A stretch of DNA of 64,000 nucleotides from the NCBI GenBank assembly GCA_036850595.1, contig CM072154.1, positions 7,633,330-7,697,329 on the forward strand, written 5' to 3'. A program made the translations under genes and the position numbers. This DNA comes from Rhyacichthys aspro. Its lineage: Eukaryota > Chordata > Actinopteri > Gobiiformes > Rhyacichthyidae. Positions 12,311 to 24,169 of the stretch are shown piece after piece; position 1 is the first letter of the stretch, and each line of letters opens with the position of its first letter. The notes under the pieces were generated by a model. It was given only the letters and a program-made list of their open reading frames with translations, did no database searches and was not told the origin of the DNA.

Positions 12311-13510
12311 ATTCTTGGGTAAGGTAAAAGCTCATTAGCATTCTTCCTCCAATGCTAAACAATATGGCAGCCAACATATACGGAAGAAGTTTTTTGTCAT
12401 CTCTAAAATGTCTTATTTGGTGATTTTAATGTCACGTCTTATACAAATAAATGAGATATACTGCATTTTTTTGGGGTGGCTTGATATTGTCGATCAAATG
12501 GTCTCTCAAACAAGCCTTGCATGTTGTTGCGTAAACGCTACACGCTCTGAAAGACAAGTGAAATGTGTTATGTAAGTTATTACCTCCAACTAAGTGTTCT
12601 GCTAAGTCCACGCCTGATAATCTGCAACGGAATGAAGAAACACCAGTCATTCTTAGGCTTTCCGTAATACCAACCATAATTCTGCTGATTGACAGTCACA
12701 CAGTTGCTGGTAGCACTTATAATGCGTCAGGTCTGGTAACACTCCTCGTTTAATAGGAAAATAACCGTCCTAATTATGTTTATGTAACACGTTTAGGTCA
12801 CAAAATGGATGCATTAAAATGAAAACGAGTTCTTTCCCACAAATTGACTTTTCCAGCACATGCAGCGAGTACTACTCAGTATTCACTCCCTGCTTCCAGA
12901 ACAGTATGCACTTTAGCACAACAGAAAGTGGATTCCACAGCAAGACGTGGCAACACTTTATGGGTAATAAAAATGATTATCTCATATCTCGTGGGTGGAT
13001 CAAAAGTATAGTAACACTGCCCTTGTGAGTTCTGTTATTCAGTTTGTTTTTGACTCCTCCTTTTGGTTAATCATTGCACCGAGAGCCGACACGTGGCGTA
13101 GGAACGGAGGCAGGTCAAAGTCACACAGTCATTGTTTTACCTTTACAGTTGTGAATTTACACGAGAGAGTACACATTAGCGCCCATAAACTAAACATGGA
13201 GCACAGAACAGTAAATAGTGTCAATTAAATGTCATACCCAATTTTATTTTTCAGAAAACCTTTTAATATTATCCTGATTACTCCTCCGACCTAAGGTTTT
13301 GGAATTTAAACTGTTTTGAATTGCAAAGTAACTCACATTATAACATTCACAATATGTTGTCAAAATATAACATAACCTTGCTTCATGTTGAGAACACACA
13401 TGACATCAAATTGTAACCAGATTTTCCAACTTCAGTAAGAATTCGTATGTGTTTTTTAGCTTGCAAATGTTTTTTTTTTTTTTTCAGTTTTCAAGCACCA
13501 CACAAACCCA
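12311..13510. other. Unique DNA between the two R12 copies
   Basis: No gene is recognised. A DR1-like AGGTCAAAGTCA match occurs at 13112-13123 and a poly-T run lies at about 13470-13484. Confidence 0.45.
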
Positions 13511-13787
13511 GCATTAGCCTCGAAAAATGGCAAATACTGTGTTAAAAAGATGACACTGACTACATGTGCGCGCTGTCAGTGAGTGGGTAGAGAACATTAG
13601 CGAGGGGCTCAATATTTAGCTGCTCCATGTGTGTATTGAGGCTTAAAGGCTACATGATACAACTCAGAGATACGCCTGATGAGCTTAGCATACGCACTGC
13701 TAACGCTGCTAAACCTAAATTAAGGTCAAATGCACGTTGCCATTTGTGGTCACAGTTATAACACACATGCATTTTAGGCAGCACCCA
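13511..13787 (+). repeat. Dispersed repeat family R12, copy 2
   Basis: Direct copy of 12019-12297 with scattered substitutions and a deletion of about 20 bases near 13555. A minus-strand frame across its right end is not shared with copy 1 and is therefore unlikely to be coding. Confidence 0.8.
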
Positions 13788-14440
13788 CCCCCAAGGGCAA
13801 AATATAACAAACCTGTCATGCTTTGTACATTTAATATCTACAACAACAAATATCAAGGATCAGTGGTTGATTTTATCTGGAACTTGCTGGAAAACAGGAT
13901 CCGGGAACTGTCTTATTTTGACATGTTCAGTAGTAACTGTTTGCTTGGATCTGGCAACATTTGGAAAAAACTTGCACGATGCAAAGATTCAGGGTCGAAG
14001 ATGTCAGATCTCACATAAAAACAAAGATTGGTTGCAACAAATTTGGCAGTGTCAGAAATTTAGGATGTAGAGAATTGTTCTGCATATTATGATAAATAAA
14101 ATTTTATTCTACATGACAATCTCACACATTTTTATAGTTAGCTACTCAATTTGAAGCTGATGTTGAATGTAGCTGAATCATAGCCAACGAAGAAGACAGC
14201 ATCAATCGTACAATGTGACATTTTATACTGCCTGTCGTAGTTGCTTTCTGTCAGCTGCACCATGTTACAGCACAGGTAAAGTTATAAAGTCATAAATCAG
14301 AGGCAATTCAAACTAACACGGCATTTGATTGAGTTGTTTATAAGGCTTTTGTGCTTAATGGTCGTTGTGAAAGACCCACTTGTGCACAACTGAGTGCTCG
14401 GGCCTGACGGCAGAGTGATCTTATGTCAACACTTACAAAG
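13788..14440. other. Intergenic DNA, nothing recognised
   Basis: Unique, AT-rich. Overlapping short frames at 13737-14070 run in two phases without any recognisable motif. Confidence 0.45.
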
Positions 14441-14449
14441 AATTTAATC

Positions 14450-14960
14450 CATCCATCAGCCAAGAATTACATTTTTCCGCAGAAACATTCTACTCTGCGA
14501 CGGGGGGCCCAGATCCGACCGTCTTCGTTCTGCTCTAAGTCATCTGGCAACGTCTTGCTACTTCTGTGGAAGCCCCAGCCCATTCTTATCTAGGTGCCTT
14601 TCCCAGGAAACCAGCGGACCCAGCCCTCTGCAGAATGACTGGCCACGTGCGTTCGCTCTGCTGTGAGTAGTGGTGCGTGTACGTGTGTGTACACAGGAGG
14701 AGGAGGAGGGAGAGAGGGAGGGTATGGCGTGCTGATAATACCTAGCTGTGTTTGTTTATGAAATAGGGTTAGGTTCAGCTCCGGTAGTCTTCGTCAGTGT
14801 GGGGTTTCCAGGAAAAGCGTGGCAGGACCTGTGACTCTTCTGCATTCGAGCATGGTACGTGTTTGCTAAATTGGAAATGATGAGGCCTGTATTGAAGCTC
14901 GCTGCCAATTTCATATGAGCCAGTCATCCGCTCACTTCATCTATAATGTATAGGTGTGAA
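14450..14960. promoter_or_regulatory. GC-rich unique block, candidate conserved non-coding element
   Basis: This block is GC-richer than its flanks and has no recognised repeat. It contains CCACGTGC (an E-box), a purine tract of GGA/GGGA units at about 14696-14725 and, near 14880-14945, a unique segment with CCAATTTCATATGAG. The composition is like regulatory DNA near developmental genes. Function is inferred only. Confidence 0.28.
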
Positions 14961-15339
14961 AAATCCATTACATTTTCACATAACATACAGATATAATGCT
15001 CTCTAACCCTGCTGGTTAAACATTCACTCAGAACATGTGAGATTCCTCAAGGTATTTTAATTGGCTTTTACAGGCTATATTTACTCAAACCGGTTTTATT
15101 AGCTTCATACTGAATTGGTGCCATGTTCAAATGATGTGAGAGAAAGCTTTCTAATGAGAGGACTGTTGTCATTTGATGAACTGCTGTTACTCATACTTAC
15201 ATTAACTGCTGCTCACAGGGCCGTAACAATGGGGTGGGTGTACCAGGCTATTGCCTAGAGCCCCCACAGACGGATAACCACATATATCTTTAGAATATTT
15301 CAAGTCGTGTGATTCCTTGAACAAACTCTTGGACCCCTA

Positions 15340-15390
15340 AAGTGAAGTGTATATATATATGTTGTAATCTACATATATATATATATACAG
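15340..15390. repeat. AT dinucleotide microsatellite
   Basis: Two stretches of alternating T and A flank tgttgtaatctac. The right stretch spans about 15372-15387. Confidence 0.85.
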
Positions 15391-15529
15391 TTTATTAGAA
15401 GTTTATTATTTATTATTTATTAGTAGATGCATGTCTTGCAATATTTATAGCAAAGTATTGCAGTAAATACTTGTAAAAGCTGGTATATGACACAGGTAGA
15501 CATAGGAAGTACAACAACAATTCTTTTGC

Positions 15530-15700
15530 ATATTTGAGGCCAGGTAGCTTGGGGCAACAGTGTAAACAGGGATGCCCACACTTCTACCTCCCAAGACACT
15601 TCCTCCAACTTTTCAGGGGGAATATCAAGGTGTTCTCAAGCTAGCCCTTTCGACGTGGTCCATGTAGTGTGTCCTGACTCGGCCCCAGGGCCTCCTTTTT
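15530..15700 (-). repeat. Truncated copy of an abundant teleost dispersed repeat
   Basis: The order cttctacctcccaagacact, tcctccaacttttcaggggg, aatatcaaggtgttctcaag, cgacgtggtccatgtagtg and ggccccagggcctcc follows a very common fish repeat in the same order. The right end stops abruptly in AT-rich DNA. The assignment is from remembered consensus layout and the family name is uncertain. Confidence 0.6.
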
Positions 15701-16185
15701 TCTTATAATATTGTAAAATAAATTAATCAAAAATGTATTCCCATATAAAATTAATGGGAAAAAATAAAAAAATAAAAAAATTCCATAATTTTTAAATGTT
15801 TAGAATGAAAGTTTTGCTTAAGTGCTGAAATTAAATTTTAAATAAGAAAGAAAAAAACAACAACACGGTTTTGACTTAGTACAACTTCTAAGCTAACAGC
15901 ATATTGTTTTGCACACTGTCGATGCTGTAATGGGGAAACAGAATAGCAAATTTGTTTAGTAATAAAGAAACAGTGGAACTTGTGCTTTTAAAAGTCGACT
16001 AACAGAAATGAAAAAAGCCACAAAAAGAAGCCACAGATCCTCTAAATGTCATGTCAGGCCAGGGCAGAACTAAAACCCTAACGAATCTAGTTTCAGTAAA
16101 AGTTGAAGTCAGTCTAACTATAGATGCCAGAGGACTATTTAAGGACGAGGTCTTTTAAGGCTAAATCAAATTTCTGTTCATTTAC
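15700..16185. other. AT-rich intergenic DNA
   Basis: A-rich low-complexity sequence around 15755-15860, otherwise nothing recognised. Confidence 0.5.
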
Positions 16186-16189
16186 ACAG

Positions 16190-16625
16190 ACCGCATTCCT
16201 CTCAGATGCACTTTTACTTTGGAGTTTCCAAGGAAAGGCTCTTCTCTGTTTGGAAATACATATAACACCCGAGCAGTGCCGGGAATGCCTCAGAGTTTCT
16301 CGGGGAGGACACAGAGCAGATTAGGTCAGCCTTTTGCATGGGTCGACTCCCACCTCCTCGGCTCTGGCAGAATGCTAAACAATGATGTCAGTGCATTCCT
16401 CGGGCTTCTCAGACATTCTCCAGGCAGCACCAGTGAGCCTAAAGGGGCTTCTCACATCCTCGCAGCCAAAAGCCCAGCTCGGAAACCCAACTTCACACTT
16501 AAACAACGACCTGAACTAAACCTTTGTGCATTCAGTTATACAACTCCAATAAATTGTTTGCACCAGACAAGTGGAGGCAGCCTTTGGAAAAGTTTTCAAC
16601 AGTTTACCGAAGAGTTTAAATAGAC
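16190..16625. promoter_or_regulatory. GC-richer unique block, candidate conserved non-coding element
   Basis: The block contains a 134-codon open frame (16219-16623, plus) with no recognisable domain. Its codons look like translated non-coding DNA. Low repeat content and raised GC suggest a regulatory block or an old exon remnant, and neither can be shown. Confidence 0.22.
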
Positions 16626-16679
16626 TTCGATGATGCCACCACTACTATTTATAGAGAGAAAATCCAGAAAAGGTTTGAA

Positions 16680-17060
16680 ATATATTTAACTTTACTTGCC
16701 CAATAAGGTAAAGTAAGGTATTTTTTTTTGCTAAGATAAGATTAAAAAAGTATCACACAGACAATAAAAGTATAACACAGATTGATGAAAAGCCAACCTG
16801 GACAGAACAAAAATTAAAATAAAACTGTTCTAAGACAAGATAAACTAAAATAGACTATACATATGTAAAACTATGCTAAAACTAATTAAACTAAATAGAC
16901 AATACATGGATATGAATAAATGAGTATGTATAAATAGTAAAAAAGAAAGAAAAAAAGAGTAACAGATTGAATAAATAGTTATTGCACATTACAAATATTG
17001 CACAGGTAAAACTGCACATTTGATTGTATTGATGGTACTGGCACATTACATTATATTGTG
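16680..17060. repeat. AT-rich repeat with TTGCACA words
   Basis: The words attgcacattacaaatattg and ttgcacagg at about 16981-17010, together with upstream A-rich sequence, resemble the tail region of a fish transposon family with repeated TATTGCACA. Ends were not found. Confidence 0.35.
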
Positions 17061-17084
17061 GGCCTGGAGTGCAGAATGAAGGCC

Positions 17085-17230
17085 TGTTTGTGGCCATCCA
17101 AACACAGACATTGATAGGTGACGCTAATTTGCCAATTAATGTGAATCAGTGTGACTGGTTGTCTGTCATTGTGTGTCTCCACGTGTTAGCCCTGCGATTA
17201 ACAGTACAAAATATAAATGAATGAATGAAC
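17085..17230 (+). repeat. Degenerate copy of the ubiquitous teleost repeat
   Basis: The order catccaaacacagacattgat, aggtgacgctaatttgcc, tgactggttgtctgtc, agccctgcgatt and atgaatgaatgaa follows the same family as 28640 and 29041. It is heavily diverged with internal deletions and ends in (GAAT)3. Confidence 0.5.
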
Positions 17231-17865
17231 ACTGTTGGCCCCTATGCAACTGCACTGTCCAGTCTCCCTATAGTTTGTTAAAATACCAAATGGCATAATT
17301 TCCTGATAAGGTTTAGAATAGCACCTGACTATGGTTAGGGGAGTTAGGAGCCTACATCATACCTTTATATAAATCAAAACATTTCTAAACTGAGGAAAAC
17401 TAATATGATATTGTTATAGGAGTCTGAAAAAACGTTGTGCAGGCTTTATTGTCACTGATTTTAATACATTTTGAATGCTGATAAAGGATGCTTTGCTACG
17501 TAGCCAAAAACGTTTATATATTCAAGAAAAAAACAAAGCTCCTTCATAAACTTGGCAAACTGGACATATGTGAAGTCCCACCTGACTGTTGTAGATTTAA
17601 GAAAGGTCATAGAGTTTAAAGCTAGAGTTCATTAGCAAAAAATGTCTTGATATGTCTCTGTGACATTATTTATTGGTGAACCTCCATTGCTGGAGCTTTA
17701 TGTTGAGCAAACTTGACATTTTATGATTAAAGCTCGTAAATGATGACTACCACTGACTCTTGTGTTCTTTGTTTACCGGGAAAATTTTGAATGATTACAT
17801 TAAAATTCCCCTAGACTATGTTTCTATTTGAAGACGAGATTCTGCATTCATCCTGCAAGTGTTTG
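17231..17865. other. Intergenic DNA, nothing recognised
   Basis: AT-rich and unique within the window, with no usable frame. Confidence 0.5.
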
Positions 17866-17869
17866 GTGA

Positions 17870-18200
17870 AAGGCTTTCCTTCTCCCTGTGGATTGTAAAT
17901 AACCTTGGTGTTTCCATGGTCAGCTGCAGGCATGTCCCTGCAGGTCACATTCTTTCTGGGGAAGACACTGCATCTTTTCAGCTTCAGTTTCCAATGTAAT
18001 TCACTTTTCTCGCCCAATCAAACCGTCTGACCTGCTTTACTGTACAGCTGATCCACCCGCACACTCGCTGACCCCGGGCCCCATTCTTCTGGTCCCATCC
18101 CAGCAATCGGAGAGGTGCTGAAAGCAGCTGGGCCGATGATCTCAGGCCATGTGCCGTCAGAGCAGGGTTCCTTTGAATCACTGCAGAGATGAGACCAGAT
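17870..18200. promoter_or_regulatory. GC-richer unique block, candidate conserved non-coding element
   Basis: The block contains CAGCTG and CAGGTCACA words, a CCAAT box (cgcccaatca) and a CpG-poor C-rich stretch around 18055-18085. Minus-strand frames at 17811-18181 overlap in different phases, arguing against one real exon. The regulatory role is inferred. Confidence 0.25.
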
Positions 18201-19695
18201 GTTATGTTTTGCTAATGTTCCATGGAAACTCCATTACAGGAACGGATGGTAAAATGATAACTGACATGTCAACGGCAAAGATGAGTTAATCAGGTTCATT
18301 TGGGGTCTGCCAATTGTGTGAACTGAGACCGAACTTGCTGCAGTCAAGGCAAGTATTTGGCCTTCTCCTTGGAAAGAGTTTAACTACTTTGTTCCTTTTT
18401 TTCCCCCCAGGATTTGAGAGGGCTTTTTGATGTTTGTGACCCAAAATGTCTGAAGGTTTTTTGAACTTTTTCCAGTGTAGTGCTTCCCACTAGCAAGGAC
18501 ATATCCGAGTACTTGATTTTTATGAACCATAGAAAGATTTCAGGTAATTTTTTCAGCTGTTCTGTTGAGCCTCTTGACACTTTATCAGACGATCATTTGT
18601 AGTTCTACTTTATCACAAACTATTTGAGAAAGGAGGGTAACAAAAACCCACATTGCAGTGATTAAAGTACTCAAAAGCATACTTAGGCCTTGAGTATTCT
18701 AATTGATATAATATATGATTTACTGTAAACATTTGAGACTTCCTTATAGCAACATTTATACAAATTTGTGTAGTATTCTATTGTATGTCTGCTTTATGCC
18801 TGTATCTACACTTTTACACTTGTAAAGTTGTGGTGTTTGTACAAATTAGCTCTGATATTGCACAAACTACTTGAAATTTGTTGTTGCTTGCTCACAATCA
18901 CAGAGAATCTCAGAACTGTTTAAATCTTTGAAGTTATCAATTTTAGTGTTTTTTTTCTTTCTATACGTTTGGTCTTTCAACTGTGTTTTATTTATTTTAG
19001 CCAATTGCTTTTGTTTAATTCCCATTTAACACCATTTCGAGGATTGACTTTTGTTCCTTTAAATTCCTTCTAAATGTTTTTTTCATCATTTCTGAATTGA
19101 TAGATAATCTTAAGCCATTTGACTTTTGGCTCCTGACTTTTTGCTTCTGACCCAGTGCTTGAGAACCAATGCAATACAACAAATACTAATTTTGATTTAT
19201 TAGATTTATCATTCCAAATACACATTTACATTCATATGACTTCTTCTTGTACATTACATTATTAACTTCTGAGTGAAAACAGTCTATTTCAGTGTCTGTC
19301 CCTTTAAGGTTCCCTCTCCCCAAGCCCAGCCTTTTCCGATTGGTCAGTTGGGCCTCTTTGTAAATCCATTGTTTTGATTGGCCCACTATAGAGCCTTCAT
19401 TCTTGATTCCAGCCCAAAACACTATTCTTATTGGCATAGTATATTCAGACATGGCCCAATCTTGTGATAGTTTGGGCTGGAGTAATTTGTGACATCACAA
19501 AATCTAGTGCAGACTCTATTAAGCAGTTTCAAGAGTAAATAACAATCTAAAAGCTGCTTATTTGATTTCTTTATGATTTTAACTTGTTCAAATTGTTTCA
19601 TGTGGCTTTTGGAGTACTTAAATCATAACAATAAAGCGGACCCTTAAATCAATCCCACCACAATCACACTGCTATTGCTTCTACTGTAAAAGCTT
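18201..19695. other. Intergenic DNA with a cluster of inverted CCAAT boxes
   Basis: Mostly AT-rich and featureless. Between 19339 and 19434 three ATTGG motifs occur within about 95 bases (gattggtcag, gattggccca, tattggcat), an arrangement seen in promoters and in some retroelement LTRs. No TATA box or LTR boundary was found. Confidence 0.35.
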
Positions 19696-19699
19696 AGTT

Positions 19700-20225
19700 G
19701 TTTTTGTTCAGGATGACTGCACTTCTCATCACGGCCCCCTTGTTTCTCATAATGGCCGTCAGAGTGATACTCAGAGTGGAGAAGTGAAAGGATTCAGTGC
19801 TTACTTTTGCTCTGACAGCACCCCCCCACCTCTCACCCCCCTTTTATAGGATAAGACAAGCCGAGGCTTACTCACAGCTTTCTTTCCAGACATACTGCAC
19901 GAGCCCCACCACAGACAGGCCATGTAGGGTAAGCTCTGATGTCAGCCCACCTGTTTTACATTAAACTTCTCCGGACTATTATTTCAGCGATCCCCACTTT
20001 GACACAGTTATTGTTTACGGAGAGAAAGATCAGCTGGCGTTTTGTAGCGGCCGTTGTATATGTGAATGTGGCCAAACAGGACGCCTGAATCATTAACTAT
20101 GTATAGAGCAGCGCCGTGCAGCTGTAGCCTACACTTGAGCGGTTTAGTGATTCATTAGCATTAACATTTCAGCCCTGATATCTTGTTTTAGGAAAGCGCT
20201 GAGGAGTTCCAAGTAAGTTTGGGGG
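19700..20225. promoter_or_regulatory. Unique block, candidate conserved non-coding element
   Basis: The block holds a C-run with cacccccccc, a FOX-type ttgtttac core near 20010, CAGCTG at two places, and a homeodomain-rich segment near 20145-20165 (attcattagcattaac). No repeat or coding signal is recognised. The composition is like an enhancer of a developmental gene. Confidence 0.28.
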
Positions 20226-20539
20226 GCAACTGTGTTCATTCTTGGAAAGGTAAGATCAGGTCAGGATTTGCACGTACTGTCTTTCTGCATACCAGCTGCA
20301 ATAAAAGCAGGTTGTAGCAAAGACTCTAGTCAATCCAGGCCATTCAATCAAAGGAATTTAAAATTTATAATGTGTGTCAAGAGGATATGGAATGTCTCAT
20401 TACATGGGTGTTGATTCTACTCCATTTCCAGTGAGAAATAAAATGTCTTTAGTTGACACTTAATGCCCCGATCCATTTTACTCTATTACACATTCATTTA
20501 AAATCATGTTGTAATTAGCATATCAATTCTTAAATGACG

Positions 20540-20770
20540 GCCGCCCTAAGGTCACACTGACCTTGACCCTTTGCCGTCAAATTTTAATGACATCCTTTAA
20601 TCCAATTGGATATGTATGCCAATAGAAATAATGACATTTAATCCAGACAGTGCTGATATATTGCGTTAACAAGAAAAGGGGTCCAGGTGAGGTCAGCGTG
20701 ACCTTTGACCTCCAAAATCTAATCAGTTCAACCTTGAGCCAGGGGATGCACTTGAGAAATGATGAAATAT
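20540..20770. repeat. Tandem units of a teleost repeat rich in nuclear-receptor motifs
   Basis: Two units about 141 bp apart begin with AGGTCAcacTGACCT (20549-20563) and AGGTCAgcgTGACCT (20690-20704). The flanking words gaccttgaccc and gacctttgacctcc, then aaatctaatcagttcaacct and tgagcca, match a common fish repeat of this type. Each unit starts with a perfect palindromic oestrogen response element. The second also carries a perfect DR1 (TGACCTtTGACCT, 20699-20711). Confidence 0.65.
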
Positions 20771-21870
20771 GTCTTTTTCCGAAACGCTCGACCTTTAGGT
20801 GCTTTTCATCAAGGTCGAACGATTTATGGAGCGCGTTATGTCCATTACTTTTATAAAGGATGGACCATCACTGACATACAGGGAAGAGGAAAGATTTTGA
20901 GTGAATCTTTGAATACTCAATGCTTAAATGGGACCAAACGCAATCTTATATGGAGGAAAAATACTATACAAATGTGAGAGAGCATCCAAAACTGGAATCC
21001 TGCCATGCCTAGACTCGTCATGACTGTGACAATGCCCGCCACTCTCCACGCAGCACCTTTAGTGACACACTGCAAAGATAACATCACCACAGCTTCTCCA
21101 GCCACACCTTTAATGAGGCACTCCACTGCTTCTTTTGCACTACACACACATGACGGATGGCAAAATGAAAGATTAAATTAAGATGAAAGTTTTTCTTCTT
21201 TTCGAGCAGATAGGGGCTGTACGGTTTATTGAAAAAACTTTCATGAAATCTGTTTGATGCATAAAATAATAAATAAAAAAGGAAAAAAAAAAAAGGATGA
21301 AGCTATTGAGGTTTTATTTTCTTGGAATATTAGTGTTTATTTAATAGTGACAGTAGAGAGAGAAACAGTGATCAAATAGACACGCCCCACAATTCTTTGT
21401 TGAAGTGAGTTAAAACAGTGCCTCGTGGCAAGAGACTACATTGTTTATGCTGAGCTATAGTTTATGTTGCGTTAAATGTAAAAAAACAAAACAAAAAAAT
21501 AAATCAAATCCAGACACATAAACAATATCAGTGATTGCAAGAGACACAATTTTATTTTAAGTAAGCATTTTCATTTAGTCTGTGCAGTTTGTGACACTAT
21601 GAACATCTTATGGCAAAATGTAAGTCAAGTTATTGATAAATAATGTTTGGTCCATCATGTCCAGCCCAAAGGACAACACTACTAAAGCCTAACAATTAAA
21701 GATGGTGGCCATTATGTTTTGAAAGTTGTTTACTGGTCTCAAAAAGCATCCTGAGATATAGTATTTCCCTGTTCTCCAGCTCAGAGACTATTCTGTTTTC
21801 ATGTATAGTTGTGCTCCATTAACCTCCAATGACAATTTTTGACCATTTCTTGATTAAAAATGCATGTTGA
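20771..21870. other. Intergenic DNA, nothing firmly recognised
   Basis: Near 21040-21125 the words cacctttagtgacacactgc and cacctttaatgaggcactcc form a loose direct repeat. AT-rich, A-run sequence follows at about 21245-21295 and 21480-21500. No gene is recognised. Confidence 0.4.
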
Positions 21871-21892
21871 ATTTTTTATTTATTTTTTTTAC

Positions 21893-22172
21893 CGTGGAGG
21901 ATTTTCTTTCTTCCTCTGCAGCTCATGGAAAAAAAATGATTTGGTGTGATTTCTTGTTTCCAAGGATAGCCTTCGGTTGTGATGGTTACGTAGCCGGGGC
22001 GGTTTATTGCATCATTTGTAATACTGTTTGTCCACACTTTATCAAAATCTGCAGCATCTCCAACACGGTCCATAACATTTACTGTAAATAGTGTTCCATT
22101 TTTTTCACCCCCGCCTGTATTTCCATCTGACTCTTTTAGCTGAAAATGGGTTTGAAGACCACACATTGATTC
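21893..22172 (-). other. Exon-like open segment, product not recognised
   Basis: On the minus strand this 280-base segment is open in one frame and is preceded by a plausible acceptor (TAG at 22173-22175 after a short pyrimidine stretch). It is followed by a plausible donor (GTAAAA starting at 21892). The translation is rich in Asp, Asn, Gly and Thr and reads more like a globular extracellular protein than the other frames here. There is no second exon that I can see and no domain I can name, so it may be chance, an old exon remnant or a processed pseudogene fragment. Confidence 0.18.
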
Positions 22173-22299
22173 CTACTGTGCCACGAAAAAGATATATTAC
22201 ATACAGGTCCTTTCCAATGTGAACTGACAGTGACTACAACACTCTATATATGGTTTAAAAATGTGAAATTCAACCCCATTAGAAAATGATAAACAACCT

Positions 22300-22830
22300 C
22301 CGTGTGCACTTTCACACTGACTGATATCGAAGTAAATATCAGACGATAGAAGCAGTTTCATTCTGACTGCTTGATTCGATGTTGATAACCGCTACAGCGC
22401 ACTGCCCTATTGCTTTCTCATAAAAGCTGTTTGGATGTGCGCGCAGCCGTTACCTGAGATGAACCTTGATGCTTGTGTGGTTTATTTTCTGGTGCTGTCG
22501 ATACTAGCTGAGTGGTTTTCTAACACACTCATCTGCTCCCTCGCTCTCTGCCTTTCTCCATATCCTTCTGCCGCTTCGAGACGTCCCTAAATGACTTGGT
22601 CTTTCGCTTCTCTGTCTCCATCTGCCATCACATCTTGTAGTCTGCTTCCACCTCTGGCTTTCTCTTCCTCGTCTTCCACCCTAGCCATCTGTCTTCTTTT
22701 ACACTACAAGCATTGTGCTCTGGCGTTTTTCAGTTCGATCGACGTAAATAAGATAAGACACACTGTTTATGTTACACAGGAGAAATTCAGATTGAAACGG
22801 CATGAGTTTAATTTAAATCGACAGTGATCA
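22300..22830. promoter_or_regulatory. Unique block with pyrimidine-rich segment
   Basis: 22330-22500 is a mixed-composition unique segment with scattered CpGs. 22520-22710 is a strongly pyrimidine-biased stretch on the plus strand. The frame 22591-22827 through it is rich in Ser, Leu and Phe as expected from such bias. No repeat or gene is recognised. Confidence 0.22.
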
Positions 22831-24165
22831 AGAATGACAAAATGAAAACACATGGAGGAGAAGTGTGTTTGTGAATCCTACTGCTGCCAAAAGCAACTGC
22901 CTCGCCTTGTCATGAGGTACAACAGTCCAGTTGTATGTAAGCATCTGGGATTAGCACAATTAGTCATGTTTCAATGCTAGTCAGCAATGTTTTTATGATG
23001 AAGGAGAGAAGTTGGACAAAGAGCATGCTTCAAACATGTTCCTTCTTTAAAGTATTGGGTTCCAATCGCAGCATATGTGTCTACTTCTCCACCTTTGCTC
23101 CCTGGGAATAGAAAGTGAATATCATTTTGAATAAAAGGGTGCAAAGTGATAACTAATATGGAAACAGTAGCGCCAGACCACAGGAAAGAAAGCGTCTTCT
23201 TAAACCTGTGACTTTAGGGTGGCATGGTAATCCAGATTTGAACTCACTCTACTCTTGATGTTTGTGAGCACCAACTCAGTCAGTGTCATGGAAAAGAACA
23301 TTTCTGTAAAGATATATTATAAATTAGGCTTAGGATTATTTCAGCTTCAACATATGCAACATCAGTCATAAAGAGGCCAAGATGCATCTGTCAGTAGTGA
23401 TTGTCATTAACCGATTTGCATCACTTAGCTGTTTTGTGCCATGCTAGTCTGTTAACCAACTTTGTTTCAATAGATAGAAATACTTTTTTATGTAGTAGCT
23501 TTATTTTATGAATTGATTTGTTTGTTTGCACATACACTCCCCGTTGACATCAGTAAGTCACAGCATGAAAAGGCAGGAAAACATGAATGTGTACAATGTA
23601 ATACATTATTAAAAATGAACAGAGTCAGCAACTGCTTTTTGAAAAACGAAAATGTGGATGTGGTTCGAAGAGTTCTACAAAATGGAAGTCTTTGCCGTGT
23701 CTGGTTGTATGAAAATCTGAAGAAAACGTAAAGAAATTCTGAGAGAGCTTCTAGACGCTATCACACGTTGGTGCCGATTTGACTTATGTGCAAAACAAAC
23801 TGCGCATAGCAATTTTTTTGACCTGATCTGAGAGTGACAGACATGTTTACTTGTGATTTTGTCCCTCGTTTTGCAAAAGAGTCTTCAAGAGTTCCAAGAT
23901 TTTACATTATAAGCAACATACAATATAATGTTTGTTTCTTTTCACCAGGCAATAAACAACACACCCAGGTAACCTCACCAAGTATCTACATGAAAATAAA
24001 GAAGTAGAATTACCATACCATAAAGACTGCCAACCAAGAGACACCGTAGCACTTGAACGAGTCCATACAGTCTAATCCATTTTAATGCATACCCTCCATT
24101 TTGCAATAAAGACGTGACATGAATCGAACCTCGATGTTTTCTCAAAGCTACATGCCTGCCTCTGT
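22831..24165. other. Intergenic DNA, nothing recognised
   Basis: AT-rich and unique. One octamer ATTTGCAT occurs at 23414-23421, which is expected by chance at this length. A short frame at 23513-23731 shows no domain. Confidence 0.5.
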
Positions 24166-24169
24166 CTTA

